The notes under the pieces were generated by a model, which saw nothing but the letters and a program-made list of their open reading frames with translations, was not told the origin of the DNA and searched no databases. This document shows positions 14,875-16,070 of a DNA stretch of 16,070 bases, piece by piece (position 1 is the stretch's first letter; the number at the start of each line of letters is the position of its first letter). The DNA lies in contig JAPLJW010000208.1 of the NCBI GenBank assembly GCA_026388365.1, forward strand, positions 1 through 16,070, in the 5' to 3' direction. The position numbers and the translations under genes are program-made. This stretch comes from Deltaproteobacteria bacterium. GTDB taxonomy: Bacteria; Desulfobacterota; Syntrophia; Syntrophales; UBA5619.

Positions 14875-16070
14875 TCATTGCCCGCAGTATTGCCCCTCGG
14901 CTTTGAGTTTTGCGACCTCCTCCACCTCGAGAACGTTGAAGGCGACCTTGCCGACCAGCGTGCAGGGGAGGTCGCTCCGGAACTCGATATCCCGGGGGCA
15001 ACTCCAGCGGATCAGATGCTCCTGGCAGTGGGCGATGAGCGCCTTCTCCATCTCGGGACCGGCCTTCCCGGGCTCCTTCAGGACCACGAACCCCTTGACG
15101 CGCTGGACCTGCTTCTCATCGGGGACGCCGATGACGCAGGCCTTGAGGACGCCGGGATGCCGGTAGAGAACAGCCTCCACCTGGGCGGGGTAGACGTTCA
15201 TCCCCGACGACTTGATCATCCTCTTCTGGCGGAGTTTGAAGTAGAAGAAGCCGTCGGTGTCCATCGTGCCGATGTCGCCGGTGTGGAGCCAGATCTTGCC
15301 GTCCGCGTGCTTCCGAAGCGTGTTGGCCGTCTCCTCCGGCTGATCGAGGTAGCCCAGCATCACCGCGGGGCCGTTCACGCAGATCTCCCCCTCCTCGCCG
15401 ACGGGCGCCTCCTCGGTCGTCCCTGTTCTCACGATCTTGGCCAGCATGTCGGGAAAGGGAAGCCCCACGCTCCCTTCGCGGTACTGGTTGAGCGGCGTCG
15501 CCATGATCGCCGTCACCGCCTCCGTAAGGCCATAGCCTTCCAGGAGTTGGGTGTTTCCGCCCCGCTCCTTGACGACCGCCTCGAACCGCTCCTTGACCGG
15601 CCGGGGAAGGGTATCGGCGCCGCTGAAGGTGGCCCTGAGACAGCTCAGATCGGCCTTTTGAAAGACGGGATTGCTGCTCAGCGCCTCGAAGAGGGTGGGC
15701 ACGCCGACGACCAGGGACGGCCGTTTTTTATTGATCAGGTCGGCGACGATCTCCGGCGTGAACTGGGGAACGAGGATGCTCTTTCCCCCGCCCATGAAGA
15801 CGGCGTTGATGCAGACCCCGAGTCCGAAGCCGTGGAAGATGGGGAGAATCGCGAGCATTGTATCCCCGCCCCCCATGCTCGCCCAGGCGGAGACCTGCAT
15901 CCCCTCGCTGATGAAATTGTAATTGGAGGGCATGATCCCTTTCGGGACACCCGTCGTGCCGCCGCTGAAGAGGATGACGGCCGTCTCGTCCGTGCCCATG
16001 TCCGCCTTCGGCGCCTTCGGGTAGTTCCCCCGCATGAGGTTGCTCCACCACGCGACCAGCTTGTCCTCCG
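14875..16070 (-). CDS. AMP-dependent acyl-CoA ligase, N-terminus outside window
   Basis: About 398 residues of an acyl-CoA synthetase of the ANL superfamily, activating a carboxylic acid to the acyl-adenylate and then the CoA thioester. The frame stays open to the last base, so the start lies beyond the window; a full enzyme is about 520-550 residues. Visible motifs are the P-loop SGGTTGVPKG (about 15940-15966), GYGLTEA (about 15520-15537), LHTGD (about 15275-15288), the hinge and domain swing region (KLRQKRMIKSSGMNVYPAQVE) and the catalytic Lys in CTLVGKVAFN near the C-terminus. Long-chain FadD-like is the best guess from GLTE and the HTGD segment, but chain length cannot be judged. It lies 53 nt upstream of citF on the same strand and probably shares its transcript. 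Confidence 0.9.
   Translation of the reverse strand, partial: EDKLVAWWSNLMRGNYPKAPKADMGTDETAVILFSGGTTGVPKGIMPSNYNFISEGMQVSAWASMGGGDTMLAILPIFHGFGLGVCINAVFMGGGKSILVPQFTPEIVADLINKKRPSLVVGVPTLFEALSSNPVFQKADLSCLRATFSGADTLPRPVKERFEAVVKERGGNTQLLEGYGLTEAVTAIMATPLNQYREGSVGLPFPDMLAKIVRTGTTEEAPVGEEGEICVNGPAVMLGYLDQPEETANTLRKHADGKIWLHTGDIGTMDTDGFFYFKLRQKRMIKSSGMNVYPAQVEAVLYRHPGVLKACVIGVPDEKQVQRVKGFVVLKEPGKAGPEMEKALIAHCQEHLIRWSCPRDIEFRSDLPCTLVGKVAFNVLEVEEVAKLKAEGQYCGQ

Overview
The window looks like chromosomal DNA of an anaerobic, GC-rich deltaproteobacterial (Desulfobacterota) type organism, possibly close to the Syntrophales. That placement is an inference. It rests on a carB-purF pair whose PurF keeps all four Fe-S cysteines, a pair of 2-hydroxyacyl-CoA dehydratase (HGD-D) genes, a CitF-like CoA-transferase next to an acyl-CoA ligase, and tandem toxin-antitoxin genes. 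No rRNA, tRNA or CRISPR array was seen.

Plus strand, 1-5018: the 3' two thirds of carB, then purF, whose start region overlaps or abuts the carB stop, then after a 160-nt spacer a 12-helix MFS transporter. carB supplies carbamoyl phosphate for pyrimidines and arginine; purF opens purine synthesis.

AT-rich block, about 5040-7930: base composition drops clearly from the GC-rich flanks. It holds a small exported protein gene on the plus strand (5302-5637) and a three-gene minus-strand operon. That operon encodes a small Tyr-rich lipoprotein, a secreted FlgO-like protein and a Cys-rich FlgO-like lipoprotein. A structured noncoding stretch at about 7580-7760 resembles the 5' end of a group II intron with no reverse transcriptase or 3' end. 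The block reads as acquired DNA.

Minus strand, 11607-7989: two HGD-D family dehydratase/reductase subunits in tandem, then a PepT-like M20 metallopeptidase. The ATPase activator such dehydratases need is not in the window.

Minus strand, 13170-12125: a compact defence/stability cassette, DUF4258 protein then YgiT-type zinc finger protein, then HicB antitoxin then HicA toxin. A predicted promoter embedded in an inverted repeat lies just upstream. Between this cassette and the dehydratase operon is a scar region (11640-12124) with two copies of a 22-nt repeat, a 35-codon zinc-ribbon remnant and a 23-bp palindrome.

Minus strand, 16070-13277: an acyl-CoA ligase cut by the window end, followed by citF (citrate lyase alpha/CoA-transferase). 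citE and citD are not next to it.

No single undescribed system is demonstrated. The most interesting observations are the dual-coding repeat that is both a protein C-terminus and two ribosome binding sites in the FlgO-like operon, the promoter-operator arrangement of the double toxin-antitoxin cassette, the group II intron remnant, and the repeat-bounded zinc-ribbon fragment.
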